Shown here: one piece after another, positions 9,755 through 19,614 of the stretch
How positions within the stretch are numbered: position 1 is the first letter of the stretch
Layout of the letters: each line of letters starts with the position of its first letter
Assembly: GCA_021731005.1 (NCBI GenBank)
Contig: JAKFYF010000046.1
Coordinates: 1 to 48,595, forward strand
Source of the DNA: Hyphomonadaceae bacterium
Lineage (GTDB): Bacteria; Pseudomonadota; Alphaproteobacteria; Caulobacterales; Aquidulcibacteraceae
Direction of reading: 5' to 3'
DNA length: 48,595 bases
Notes under the pieces: model-generated
What the model saw: the letters and a program-made list of their open reading frames with translations, nothing else
Databases searched by the model: none
What the model was told of the DNA's origin: nothing
Program-made: the position numbers and the translations under genes

Positions 9755-9776
9755 GAGGGCTGTCTCCCAGAGCCCG

Positions 9777-9808
9777 TACGAGTACGAGAATACGAGCTTT
9801 GCTCGTAT
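9777..9808. promoter_or_regulatory. Putative TetR operator in the divergent promoter region
   Basis: Three TACGAG units (9777, 9783, 9791) and perfect inverted repeat atacgagc-ttt-gctcgtat (9790-9808) between the divergent genes. Confidence 0.55.
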
Positions 9809-9853
9809 ATGGTGAAACGGGCGGCGTCGAACCCTACCGCCAAGGAGGCGAAC

Positions 9854-11215
9854 ATGAGTCCGCATTTGATGGCGCCTACAGCTGCCTTGTTCTGCCTTTG
9901 CGCCTGCGCCAGCGGCCCGATCGCCTTGCTGCGCGAAGCTACGGGCTCCGTGAGCCAAAATCTCTGCACGAAAACATTGGCCTCTAGCCTTTCACCCGAT
10001 GAGGTGATGCGCGACCATCTGCTCTCGGAGCCTGGCATGGGCGCGATCGCGTGGGGCTTGCGCTATGAGGTCGACCACGAGGGCCAAGAAGTGCGCGCCA
10101 GCGTGTTCGGTGGGTGGCCGAGCCGCTCGGTGTTTCGCGAAGGCCGTGGCTGCACGCTTGTGTATCCCGGTGACGCCGCGCCGCAAGCCTTGACGCCGTT
10201 GGCTCACGCACCGGCTCTATTGCCGGATATCGCGGACGGCATTGCGCCCCAAGATGCGCGTCTCATCGCTGCGCTTGATGCTGCATTCGTAGAACCGGAG
10301 CACGGCGCGCCGCGCAATACGCAGGCGGTGGTGGTCGTGCGCGGCGGGCGCATCATCGCTGAACGCTACGCCCCGGGACTGAACGCGGAAACCGCATTGC
10401 TCAGCCACTCGGTTGCGAAGTCGGTGGTGAACGCGCTCGTCGGCGTGCTGGTGCGCGACGGAGAGATGCGCGTTGACGATCCGGCGCCGGTGGATCTCTG
10501 GCGAGGCGATGAGCGCGGCGCCATCACCATCGACAATCTCTTGCGTATGAACGCGGGGCTCGGTTTCGATGAAGGCGGCGGCGCCAGCATCGCCACGCAC
10601 ATTTGGTACACCGAGCCCGACATGGCGCTGGCCGCCGGGCGCGCCGAACTGGAAACAACGCCCGGCGCGCAATGGGGTTATTGCAGCCGTTGCTACCTCC
10701 TACTGTCGCGCGCGATTGGCGATTCCGTCGGCGGGGGGGCGCAAGGCGTTCGCGATTTTGCGCAGCGCGAAGTCTTCGATCCGCTGGGTATGCACAGCGT
10801 GACGCTTGAATTCGATGCGTCGGGTACGATGATGGGGGCCAATTCCATGTTGGCGACGCCCCGCGATTGGGCGCGGTTTGGCTTGCTCTATTTGCACGAC
10901 GGCGTTGTGGGCGAGCGACGGATCTTGCCCGAGGGCTGGGTTGAGTACTCAACACGGCCGACTGACGCTGCCGGCTACGGGGCGGGTTTCTGGCTCAACA
11001 CCACCGACGCCGAGATCGCGGATTGGCACATGCGCTGGGGCATTCCAGGCGCGCCACGCGATGCGTACATGGCGCGGGGCTACATGGGGCAATACGTTGT
11101 GATCGTGCCGTCGGAGGACGTGGTAGTGGTTCGGTTCGGCCAGTCCCACGCGCGCGCAAGTGATGTCGCCAGCGTGGGCCAGTTGGTGCGCGACGTGATC
11201 GCGGCGCAGCCCTAG
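9854..11215 (+). CDS. Serine hydrolase, beta-lactamase (class C-like) family lipoprotein
   Basis: 453 aa; RBS caaggaggcg; lipobox-like FCLCAC; SHSVAKSVVNALVGVLV (SxxK), WGYCSRCYLLLSRAIG (YxN-like position), C-terminal beta-lactamase region. Confidence 0.85.
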   Translation: MSPHLMAPTAALFCLCACASGPIALLREATGSVSQNLCTKTLASSLSPDEVMRDHLLSEPGMGAIAWGLRYEVDHEGQEVRASVFGGWPSRSVFREGRGCTLVYPGDAAPQALTPLAHAPALLPDIADGIAPQDARLIAALDAAFVEPEHGAPRNTQAVVVVRGGRIIAERYAPGLNAETALLSHSVAKSVVNALVGVLVRDGEMRVDDPAPVDLWRGDERGAITIDNLLRMNAGLGFDEGGGASIATHIWYTEPDMALAAGRAELETTPGAQWGYCSRCYLLLSRAIGDSVGGGAQGVRDFAQREVFDPLGMHSVTLEFDASGTMMGANSMLATPRDWARFGLLYLHDGVVGERRILPEGWVEYSTRPTDAAGYGAGFWLNTTDAEIADWHMRWGIPGAPRDAYMARGYMGQYVVIVPSEDVVVVRFGQSHARASDVASVGQLVRDVIAAQP

Positions 11216-11505
11216 GGTGTCCCAAACGCCAATCCAGCTGCGATCGCTGTCATCGTGGCGCTAAGCCACAGGCCGGATTGAATCGAGCAAGTCGCTAAAA
11301 TTCCTCCTTGTCTGAGCGATACGAGCGCTCGACTTTTCCATTCAATTGCGGGGTTCGGCCCTTGATGTAAGCGTGACGAGTGCCAGGACTTCGAGGCGAG
11401 CCAATCCCGCGGAATCTTGAGTGACCGCTCGCGGCGCGATTTCACGCCCTTGCCGCCGGTGCTTTGATGATTGACCGACTTGGAGAGGGCCGGGTCAATC
11501 GCAAA

Positions 11506-12600
11506 TCAACCGCGCCAGGGATATTCGAGGTTGAGCGCGGCGAATCTTGCGGTTGCCGGTCCGTATCGGGCGGAGATGTCCTCTAGCGCGGCGCTCAAGC
11601 CCCGCACCGGCAGGGTGCCCGTGATTGGCGCCAACATGTGATCGATGCCCGCTATCGGGGAGGGAACAAGTTCAAGTCCGCGCATCGTCGTGATCGGAGT
11701 CTCAGCAACGGCAAAGGCGCTAGAATGATAGGTTTCGGAGTACACATCCGTCACCAGAGCGAGCGATATCTCATCGACACCATCGGCGACTGGCACGCCG
11801 AACCGTTCCTGGTTCCAGAAAACGGCGCGATTGCGGAGCGCGGTCCATATTGCGCCGCCCGACAATTGAAAGGCCGCGCTGTCATGCTCGGCGGTCCAAG
11901 TTGAGACCCCCATCTGGCCTGCAAGCGCGGACGCGGCGTCCATCCCGCCGATGGCTTCGACCAATGTCAGTGAGAATGGAATAGATGCGGATATTCCCGT
12001 CGTCGTCGCGACCCTCCGGTCAATGACGTAGCGGCGATCCCGCACCCAGCGCATGTTCGGGTTGGCGCGCTGGAGTTCGTCAATGCGATACCAGTGCGTA
12101 GTGGCGCGCCGGCCATCGATCAGGCCCGCCTTCGACAAGACCAGCGCCCCTGCGCATATGGAGCAGACGACCGCGCCTTTGCCGCTTTGCACCTTAATCC
12201 AGTCAAGGATCGCTGGATCGTCATCCCGGTGCATGGCGGGCACGATCACGTAGTCGGCGCCGTCGGGCCAACGGGCGTCGAAGCCGGCGAGATCCATCTG
12301 CGGGCGGATGTTCAAGGCAGGCATCAAGGGCATCACCGCCATCGTCGGAGAGACGACCAGCACTTCCGCCAAGCCAGACTGACGAAGCACTCCATAGGGG
12401 ACGATAAGATCGGTTGTTTCCGCGCCGCCTGGCGATCCCAGCACGGCAATCACCGGGCGAGCGCGCTTGGGCGGGCGGAGTGCGGCCAAGGTCTCGGCGC
12501 GCTCGTTTGCATCCGGCGGATCGGGCGCAGCGCCGGTTGCGGCGGCGGCGCAGGCAACAAGGCCGAGCGGGCCAGCCAGGAAGAACTCTCTGCGATGCAT
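11506..12600 (-). CDS. DJ-1/PfpI (GATase1-like) family protein, exported
   Basis: MHRREFFLAGPLGLVACAAAATG (Tat-like) ... GAVVCSICAGALVLSKAGLIDGRRATTHW. Confidence 0.8.
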   Translation of the reverse strand: MHRREFFLAGPLGLVACAAAATGAAPDPPDANERAETLAALRPPKRARPVIAVLGSPGGAETTDLIVPYGVLRQSGLAEVLVVSPTMAVMPLMPALNIRPQMDLAGFDARWPDGADYVIVPAMHRDDDPAILDWIKVQSGKGAVVCSICAGALVLSKAGLIDGRRATTHWYRIDELQRANPNMRWVRDRRYVIDRRVATTTGISASIPFSLTLVEAIGGMDAASALAGQMGVSTWTAEHDSAAFQLSGGAIWTALRNRAVFWNQERFGVPVADGVDEISLALVTDVYSETYHSSAFAVAETPITTMRGLELVPSPIAGIDHMLAPITGTLPVRGLSAALEDISARYGPATARFAALNLEYPWRG

Positions 12601-12677
12601 GATCGCCTCCGATTTCGGTTGCCTTTTTGACACCGTCTAGACTTGACCGAAATGACAAGAACACCGCATATTCTGCC

Positions 12678-13688
12678 ATGCCCAAGAAAGCGCCGCCCAT
12701 CGTTCTGGTTGTCTTCGACGGCGTGGAGCCGCTTGATGTGTCGGGCCCCGCCAGCGTGTTCACGCGAGCGAAGCGGCACCGCCTTCAAGCGCCGGAAATC
12801 ATCATCGCTTCGCCCCGCGGCGGCGAGGTGCAGACGAGCGCTGGCTTTGCTCTGGCGAACACCAGGCGGCTCGCGAGCCTGAGAGGCCGTTTCGATACGA
12901 TTCTTGTGGCGGGCGGCGACGAAGCCTCACTCAGCCGCGCCATTCTCGACGAAGGGCTCGGCAGATGGTTGGCGCGGTCGGCGAAGTCAGCGCGCCGTAT
13001 CGGCAGCGTTTGCACCGGCGCCTTCGTGCTCGCGGCCGCAGGCTTGCTTGATGGACGCCGCGCAACGACACACTGGAACGCATGCGAAGATCTGCAACGG
13101 CGCTTCCCCAACGTGGCGGTCGAGCCGGACGCGATTCATGTGATTGACGGTGCCGTCTGTACATCCGCGGGTGTGAGCGCGGGGATCGATCTCGCACTCG
13201 CGCTGGTCGAAGCCGATTTTGGCGGCGACGTCGCCGCGCAGATCTCGCGTGAACTTGTGCTGTTTCTGCGCCGGCCGGGCGGCCAGTCGCAATTCAGCGT
13301 CGGCGCCTCTGCACAACACAACGCCGGCGACCGGATGCGGGCGGTTGTTTCATGGATCGTGGAGCATGCGCACGCGGATCTGAGCGTGCCTACATTGGCG
13401 CTGCGCGCCGGAATGAGTGAACGCAATTTCGCGCGAGTCTTTTCACGCGAGACCGGCGTGTCCCCAGCCCGGTTCGTTCTGAACGCTCGGCTGGATCACG
13501 CCAAGCTCCTGCTTGAGACCACGACATGGCCGCTCGAACGCGTCGCCGAACGCGCGGGGCTGGGCTCGATTGACAGTCTGCAGCGGCTTTTTCGCGCGAG
13601 CGTCGGCGTGACCCCCAGCGACTACCGGGCGCGCTTCGCGCGCAAGAAGCCAGCCGCCAGTTCGATCATGCGCGATTCGGTTCAATGA
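12678..13688 (+). CDS. GlxA-type transcriptional regulator (DJ-1/PfpI + AraC HTH)
   Basis: IVLVVFDGVEPLDVSGPASVF, IGSVCTGAFVLAAAGLLDGRRATTHW, C-terminal AraC HTH (MSERNFARVFSRETGVSPARFVLNARLDHAKLLLETT). Confidence 0.92.
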   Translation: MPKKAPPIVLVVFDGVEPLDVSGPASVFTRAKRHRLQAPEIIIASPRGGEVQTSAGFALANTRRLASLRGRFDTILVAGGDEASLSRAILDEGLGRWLARSAKSARRIGSVCTGAFVLAAAGLLDGRRATTHWNACEDLQRRFPNVAVEPDAIHVIDGAVCTSAGVSAGIDLALALVEADFGGDVAAQISRELVLFLRRPGGQSQFSVGASAQHNAGDRMRAVVSWIVEHAHADLSVPTLALRAGMSERNFARVFSRETGVSPARFVLNARLDHAKLLLETTTWPLERVAERAGLGSIDSLQRLFRASVGVTPSDYRARFARKKPAASSIMRDSVQ

Positions 13689-13801
13689 CCGGCTCCGGCG
13701 ATGGCGTGCCGTAGTGCCCGCGACATTGCCGAGCGCAGGATTGTACCGACACCGCCCTTCGTAACAAAATCGAGTTGGGTGTAGGTCGCCGAGTACGCAG
13801 G

Positions 13802-14092
13802 CTAGTTGAGTTTGCGCCAGGTTGTCGCCAGCGCGACCAGCGCGAGGAATAGCACAGTGATGCCGCCCAGTTGGACTGTCGCCCACGGCCCTTTGAGGCG
13901 GAGCACGACCGCGTAAAGCGCATCGCGCAAGGAGGCATTGTCTTGCGCGCCGGCGGTCACGAGTGCGCCGTAGACGCCACCGGTACTCGCAACAACGGAC
14001 GCGTCGCCGATGTTCGCAAGAACGATAAAGCCCGCACCAAGGATGGCGAGAAGCGCCAGCAAAACCAAAAGGAGCGTCCTCGTCTGGCGCAT
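13802..14092 (-). CDS. Small two-TM membrane protein, paralogue A
   Basis: 96 aa; near-identical N-terminal half to 19324-19614. Confidence 0.7.
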   Translation of the reverse strand: MRQTRTLLLVLLALLAILGAGFIVLANIGDASVVASTGGVYGALVTAGAQDNASLRDALYAVVLRLKGPWATVQLGGITVLFLALVALATTWRKLN

Positions 14093-14511
14093 GCTCCCTC
14101 ACTATGCCGTTTTCGGTAAACGAATTGCTCAAGGACGGGATCGAGCTACGGGCAACGGCGGATCGCGGCGAGAGTGGGCCGTCGCTGTCTCCGAGGTTTA
14201 CATCGTCCCCGCAGATCTTAATTCCGAGCGCATTGACCCGACCACAAAACACGCTGCAAGCGCCAATTTGAGGACGAGGTGGGCAAGGCTCTGTAACCGG
14301 CCGGTGGCCAAGACAGTGGGGTGCGCGGTGCGCACCTCATAGTTCGTTCACCACGCCCTGCGGGCGGTATTTTTATGCCCTGAATGTAGAACGCGAGCCA
14401 TCTGTATCTGTTCGCTGAGTGTCCTCGCACGATGAAGAATCTCTTATTGGCGAGGCTCCAGCCCGTTGCTTGTGCCAGCGCCTGGACCCCGGGCGCTGCT
14501 GGATCGAACCC

Positions 14512-15930
14512 ATGAAGGCTCAGGAACTAGAGCGCCGCCACCTTGCTGCTGGGGTGCGCCGTCTGATCGAAATTGCCTGGACCGGCCACCGGCCGATGCG
14601 GGTGGCCTCGACCGTCCTTGTGCCGTTAGTGGTGGCCCTCGCGACGCCCGGTTACTGGTGGATTCTCTGCGCCGCCTCAACGCTCGCAGGCTTAGCCATG
14701 GAAGTGATCTTGTATCGCTGGTTGGGCGAGGTTGAAGCCAGCCTGGATGGCCTCAAACTAACGGCGACGCGCAAAATCCAGGCCCAGGTCATCGCCGCCA
14801 CTGCGGCCATTGTAACAGTGTATTGCCTGCCGTACGTCGGCCTCGCCTTCTCGCCTGCGCCGGGGCCAGCGGTCGGCTTCATGTTCGCCGCGGGTGCTGC
14901 GATCGTGCTTGCGAGCCAGCACGTAATGACGCGCAACATGATCTATTACACTATCCCGGTCGTTGCTGTTGGGCTTGTCGCTAACGGCGCAGCCATGGGC
15001 GGCGCCGGGCATGGCCTGTTGCTGGGCCTGATGGGCTTGATCGTCACCGGCAACGCCATCGCGCTGGCGAAAGGGGGTGCACGCTCGTTCAGCGCCCTGG
15101 TTGACGCTCAACTCGCCTCAGAGCGCGATGCCGCAGAGCTTGAGATGCGCGTTGAAGAGCGTACCGCGGAGCTGGCGACCGCGATGCAACGCGCGGAGGA
15201 CGCGAGCCGCGCCAAATCAGCGTTCCTCGCGAACATGAGTCATGAATTACGGACTCCGCTGAATGCCGTAATTGGCTATGCGGAGATTGTAGACGAGGAT
15301 TTGAAAAGTGGTGACATTGCGGAGAGCTCAGAGGATGTCCAAAAGATCCGCGGTGCTGCGCGGCATCTCTTGTTGCTTATCGAGGAGGTGCTCGATCTGT
15401 CCAAGATCGAAGCCGGCAAATTGAACGTCACGCACGAGCAGCTAGAGGCATCAATCATGGCCGGCCAGGCAATTGCGATGGTGGCGCCCGCCGCGGAGAA
15501 AAACGGCGTTGTTTGCGACCTCGTTGTTGAGCCTGACGCGAATACGTTCGTTGGCGATCCAAAGCGCGTGCAGCAGTGCCTGATGAACTTGCTCTCGAAC
15601 GCAGTGAAGTTCTCACCGAATGGGCGCGTGCTGTTGCATTTGACTCGCGCCAATTACAGAGATGCGGACGTCTTGTGCTTTGCGGTGCATGACACAGGCG
15701 TCGGCATAGGCGGGGCCGACCTCGCGCGCTTGTTCCAGCCGTTTGTGCAAGTCGACGCCAGCAAGAAACGCGCTCATGACGGCGCGGGTCTTGGTCTCGC
15801 TATCACGCGTCGGCTGGCTCGGCTGATGGGTGGGGATGTGATCGCAGAGAGTGAGTTCGGGCGTGGTTCGGTGTTTTCGCTTTATCTCCCGATCGAACTC
15901 TCGGACGGCGGCGCGCGCATCGCTGCCTGA
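14512..15930 (+). CDS. Membrane sensor histidine kinase
   Basis: N-terminal multi-TM region, SRAKSAFLANMSHELRTPLNAVIGYAEI (HisKA), DTGVGIGGADLARLFQPFVQVDASKKRAHDGAGLGLAITRRLARLMGGDV. Confidence 0.93.
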   Translation: MKAQELERRHLAAGVRRLIEIAWTGHRPMRVASTVLVPLVVALATPGYWWILCAASTLAGLAMEVILYRWLGEVEASLDGLKLTATRKIQAQVIAATAAIVTVYCLPYVGLAFSPAPGPAVGFMFAAGAAIVLASQHVMTRNMIYYTIPVVAVGLVANGAAMGGAGHGLLLGLMGLIVTGNAIALAKGGARSFSALVDAQLASERDAAELEMRVEERTAELATAMQRAEDASRAKSAFLANMSHELRTPLNAVIGYAEIVDEDLKSGDIAESSEDVQKIRGAARHLLLLIEEVLDLSKIEAGKLNVTHEQLEASIMAGQAIAMVAPAAEKNGVVCDLVVEPDANTFVGDPKRVQQCLMNLLSNAVKFSPNGRVLLHLTRANYRDADVLCFAVHDTGVGIGGADLARLFQPFVQVDASKKRAHDGAGLGLAITRRLARLMGGDVIAESEFGRGSVFSLYLPIELSDGGARIAA

Positions 15931-16062
15931 GTCCTGCCCAAGGTTTGCCTTCGCTGCGCAGACATGCGAACGACGACTTACGGCGATCATAGGCCGCTGA
16001 CGCTGCAGCGGCGCCACCGGCCGCTATCGAGCGAGCAGGACTATGCGAAAATTTTGCGCGCC

Positions 16063-16485
16063 TCAGTCGGCCGTGTAGGGGTGGGCGCGGATAGTTGTCA
16101 CCGGTCCCGCGAAGCACTCTGTCATGCGCGCGGTCCATCCGCTTGGGAATGCCCGTTGTTGCCACCGCATTTCGAACCGGCCCCAAGTGTAGCTTGTGGT
16201 TCCATCGACAGCGGTGAGGCCGGCAGAGCACTGGCCGGCGGCAGGCCCATCTGTCCGCACAAGCCAGTACCCGGTCATAACCCTGCGGTTCTCGATGTTG
16301 CCTGGGAGGCCCTCCACATACATTTTCACTGTCCGGCCCGTGGGCGCCTGATACGCGAAGACCGAGGTGTCGTTGACGTCGGTTTCCCAAACGATCCTGC
16401 CTACTTCGCGGGAGGTCCAAACCTCGTCCGCCATTGCGGGCGTTGCGAACAAAGCAGCAGCAATTGCTAACAAGAAACGACGCAC
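16063..16485 (-). CDS. Exported hypothetical protein
   Basis: 140 aa with signal peptide MRRFLLAIAAALFATPAMADE. Confidence 0.6.
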   Translation of the reverse strand: MRRFLLAIAAALFATPAMADEVWTSREVGRIVWETDVNDTSVFAYQAPTGRTVKMYVEGLPGNIENRRVMTGYWLVRTDGPAAGQCSAGLTAVDGTTSYTWGRFEMRWQQRAFPSGWTARMTECFAGPVTTIRAHPYTAD

Positions 16486-16616
16486 GCTTCCTCCACTGCG
16501 AGCTGAACTCCTGCGGCAGAGCCGACAGGAGGGACACTAGAAGGTCCCCGTGAAGCTGTCATGTCGCTCGTAAGCGGCTGGAAACGGCGATCTCCTGCCG
16601 GTCTCCGCGAAATGTG

Positions 16617-16656
16617 ATCAATGTCGCGTCTTGAGCGCGCCAGTCATTCGAAGAAA
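16617..16656 (+). repeat. Dispersed intergenic repeat, copy 1
   Basis: 37/40 identical to 30525-30564 (atcaatgtcgcNtcttgagcgcgccagNcattcNaagaaa). Confidence 0.7.
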
Positions 16657-16738
16657 GTTACAAGGGGGCGGGGCGTGGCCCTTTGCTGCCCATCACGCTG
16701 AACGGCACCGTTTGCGTCGCACGGCACCTTTGAACACG

Positions 16739-17797
16739 CTAGGCCGCGGAGGCTGGTCTAACGCCAGCGTCGGCTGTGACGCGATCCCTGCCTGTGTGTT
16801 TGGACTGGTAAAGGCAGGCATCAGCGCGACCGATGAGCGTAGATGCGTCGTCGCCGGGGCTGGAGCAGGCAATGCCTAGTGAAATCGTTACACGGCCGAG
16901 TATCTCACCGGTCGATTTCCGTGACAGCGTCTTCGCTTTGATTGCGGTGCGTATGCGTTCGGCGATCTCGGCGGCAGCAGCGAGGTTCGTGCGCGGCATG
17001 ATCAGGGCGAACTCCTCGCCGCCGTATCGCGCTGCGAGAAAATCGCCTTCCACTTGCGCGCTGAGTACGGTGGCGACGTAGCGGATGACTTGGTCTCCAA
17101 TCTGATGCCCCCACGTGTCGTTCACACGTTTGAAGTGGTCGATGTCGCAGAGCAGGAGGCAGAGCCCGGCATGATCAACCTGATCTTCGGCTAATCGAGC
17201 GTTCAGGGTCTCGTCAAAATGCTTGCGGTTGGCGAGGCCGGTCAGGCCATCCGTCAGGGACTCAATTCGGACATTCTGCAGCGTCGTTTGCAGGGTCTCC
17301 ATCTGCCGGGATGAAACTTCCATCTTCTGTTCGAGTTCGCGGTTGTGCGCGGCCATTTCGCGGGTTGTCGCCGCCAAGCGTGCCACGATGGCTCGAAAAT
17401 CTGAAGGCGCTAAGCCGATGTCCATTCGCTGCGACGCCGATTCCAGTTCGCCAGCATAACTTCCCGCCTGCGCGCCCGCCCCTCGCAGAGTTGAGACGAC
17501 GCCTTCAAGTTCGCGTGCGATGCCCGCGCTCGCTTCGACCATCTGGGCAGATAAGCGCGTCTTGGCGAAATAGCGTTCAAAGAGGTCATTGTTGACTTCG
17601 TCTGTGAACGGCTCCCCTCGTAGCAGGCGCAGATCAATCTCCCGGCTAAGGTCGGGGTGTGCGCCAGTCGTATAGGCGATCCATATCTCATAGTTTGAGG
17701 GACTCGTCGGAACCGCGCGCGCCGCCAGTTCATCAACCGTTGCTCGCGCTAGCGCGAGGCCCGTGTCGCCTCGGAATCGAGCGAGTTCATCTGCCAT
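16739..17797 (-). CDS. GGDEF diguanylate cyclase
   Basis: SLTDGLTGLANRKHFDETLNARLAE, LLCDIDHFKRVNDTWGHQIGDQVIRYVA, AARYGGEEFALIMPRT; start could be 17869. Confidence 0.9.
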   Translation of the reverse strand: MADELARFRGDTGLALARATVDELAARAVPTSPSNYEIWIAYTTGAHPDLSREIDLRLLRGEPFTDEVNNDLFERYFAKTRLSAQMVEASAGIARELEGVVSTLRGAGAQAGSYAGELESASQRMDIGLAPSDFRAIVARLAATTREMAAHNRELEQKMEVSSRQMETLQTTLQNVRIESLTDGLTGLANRKHFDETLNARLAEDQVDHAGLCLLLCDIDHFKRVNDTWGHQIGDQVIRYVATVLSAQVEGDFLAARYGGEEFALIMPRTNLAAAAEIAERIRTAIKAKTLSRKSTGEILGRVTISLGIACSSPGDDASTLIGRADACLYQSKHTGRDRVTADAGVRPASAA

Positions 17798-18051
17798 GAC
17801 ATCCCCTGGATGGCGCCGGGCCACCAGGGAGGCTGATACCTGCAGCGGGTTTAATCCGGAGTTAAGCAACTTCTGCCCGCGCTTTTATTGGGAGTGCGCT
17901 CCGGAGAGGCCATTTTTGCGATCGGCGTTCTTCGGCGAGAACGCGTCATTGCTGCGTGCGCTAAGCGAGAACCTGTGCTCGGGATAAGGTGTGCTTGTGT
18001 GCGACATTGCGCATCTCGGCGCGGTGTGGTGTTGTGCCTTCCGGAGGCGGC

Positions 18052-18658
18052 ATGCGCGGGGCGCGGGCTCTGATCCTGATGGCGATGGGCGCGGCGCTTG
18101 CGGTTGCCGCTGGCGCGCAAACGCCGCTGCCGCGACAGCCCCTGCCGCAACTCACTTTGCCACAAACCAATGTGCAATTGACCGCGCCGACACGGCGCGA
18201 AGGCGCGTTCAGCGTCGGGGGCATGGATTGGCGTTGCAATGGGCTTGTGTGCTCGTCACAGAGCGTGGCTGCGCCTAGTGTGACGGCGTGCCGGGCGCTG
18301 ATGGCGGAGGCGGGACAAGTGGTTTCGTACGCGCGCGCGCGTGGCGTTGACGGCGGCGGATCTGGCGGCGTGCAATCATGCGACGTTGCCAAATCTCACG
18401 CGCGCGCCGCCCGTCGATCCGAATGCGGCGCGCGTCGTCAACACGCCGGAGCTGAACTCTGTCGGCGGCGCGACGAGCGCGCCGGCCGCTCGCGGCGGCG
18501 CTCCGGCGACAGTCGCAACAAGTGAACTGAGTTTTGTGGGCGGTGTGACGTCAACGGCGACGAGCCGGAGCGGCGCGCCGGTGGAAGTCACGACCGACGA
18601 ATTGAGCTTCGTCGGCGGATGCAGAGGTGTGACATGCGTTCCATTATCGCGGCGTTAG
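18052..18658 (+). pseudogene. Exported hypothetical protein with C-terminal tandem repeats, apparent frameshift at about 18331-18341
   Basis: Signal-peptide frame (MRGARALILMAMGAALAVAAGAQ...VSYARARG) continues as VALTAADLAACNHATLPN... in the next frame at a (CG)n run. Confidence 0.6.
18450..18615 (+). repeat. In-gene tandem repeat, 2+ units
   Basis: Protein repeats ELNSVGGATSAPAARGGAPATVATS / ELSFVGGVTSTATSRSGAPVEVTTD / ELSFVGG. Confidence 0.7.
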
Positions 18659-19095
18659 CTTTCGGTTTCGCCTGCGCTGGGGCGACGCCATGTATGGCGC
18701 AGGCTACACCGGATTTTGTGTTCAACGTCCCTGTGCGTATCGAAAATGCGCCGCCGCTCAGCGGACGAACGGCGCGGGTGCAATGCAATCTGCGCGCCTA
18801 TTCTCCAGCCGGCGTTTGGATAGCAAGCCCCGCGGGATCTCAGAACATCGAAGTGGGTCCGAGCGGGTATCGCGGCGCGGTTCGCGTTGAGGTGACGCTG
18901 CCGGCGACTGTCCCTCGCTCAGCCGTGCGCGACTGGAGTTGCGACCTGATCATCGCCGTAGTGACGGGTCCGTCCGGCGAGGCCGTCTCGATCTCCGCAG
19001 GGAGCCGTGAGACCCAACTGGCGCGCTACACGTCAACAACCGGACAGGTGGTCGCGTCCCACAATCTGAACGCATATGGCACGTTCCCGCCCTGA
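18634..19095 (+). CDS. Exported hypothetical protein
   Basis: 153 aa MRSIIAALAFGFACAGATPCMAQATPDFVF...; start overlaps the end of the preceding gene. Confidence 0.65.
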   Translation: MRSIIAALAFGFACAGATPCMAQATPDFVFNVPVRIENAPPLSGRTARVQCNLRAYSPAGVWIASPAGSQNIEVGPSGYRGAVRVEVTLPATVPRSAVRDWSCDLIIAVVTGPSGEAVSISAGSRETQLARYTSTTGQVVASHNLNAYGTFPP

Positions 19096-19323
19096 GAGTT
19101 GCATTTGTAGATGGCATCAAGGTTTGGGAAACGGAGTCAAACGGACAGCACTAGGCCGTTAGATCGTCGGGCGATCTCGACGCGCCGCGCCTAGCATTCA
19201 TCGCGACGAATGGCGGATGTCGGCGAAAGCGCGCCGTTGCTAGGACTGCTAAGCGATCGACCGCATTCGAGCGAGTTGGGCGCTCACGAAATTTGGCAAC
19301 TCGCTCGCCGAGGCGTCGCAAAT

Positions 19324-19614
19324 CTACTCTGGTGCGCGCCAAATTGTGGTCAGCGCGACCAGCGCGAGTAGTAGCACAATGACGCCGATCAGTTGGACGG
19401 TTACCCATGGGCCCTTGAGGCGGAGCACGATCGTGTAGAGGTCATCGCGCAAAGAGACATTGTCTTGCGCGCCGGCGTTCTCAAGTGCGCCATAGACGCC
19501 ACCGGAACTGGCGACGACGGACGCATCGCCGATGTTCGCAAGTACGATAAGGCCCGCACCCAGGATGGCGAGAAGCGCCAGCAAAACTAACAAGAGCGTT
19601 CGCGTTTGGCGCAT
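19324..19614 (-). CDS. Small two-TM membrane protein, paralogue B
   Basis: 96 aa; MRQTRTLLLVLLALLAILGAGLIVLANIGDASVVASSGGVYGAL shared with paralogue A. Confidence 0.7.
   Translation of the reverse strand: MRQTRTLLLVLLALLAILGAGLIVLANIGDASVVASSGGVYGALENAGAQDNVSLRDDLYTIVLRLKGPWVTVQLIGVIVLLLALVALTTIWRAPE

Noticed and set aside
11216-11505. Possible gene remnant between the serine hydrolase and the DJ-1 gene
   Set aside because: No frame gives a recognisable domain; the short ORFs look random.
13443-14252. 269-aa minus-strand ORF over the GlxA end and small membrane protein
   Set aside because: Overlaps a well-supported GlxA gene and a duplicated 96-aa protein in another frame; low-complexity translation.
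18450-18615. CRISPR-like array
   Set aside because: Repeats are directly adjacent, degenerate and encode in-frame protein repeats; no unique spacers.
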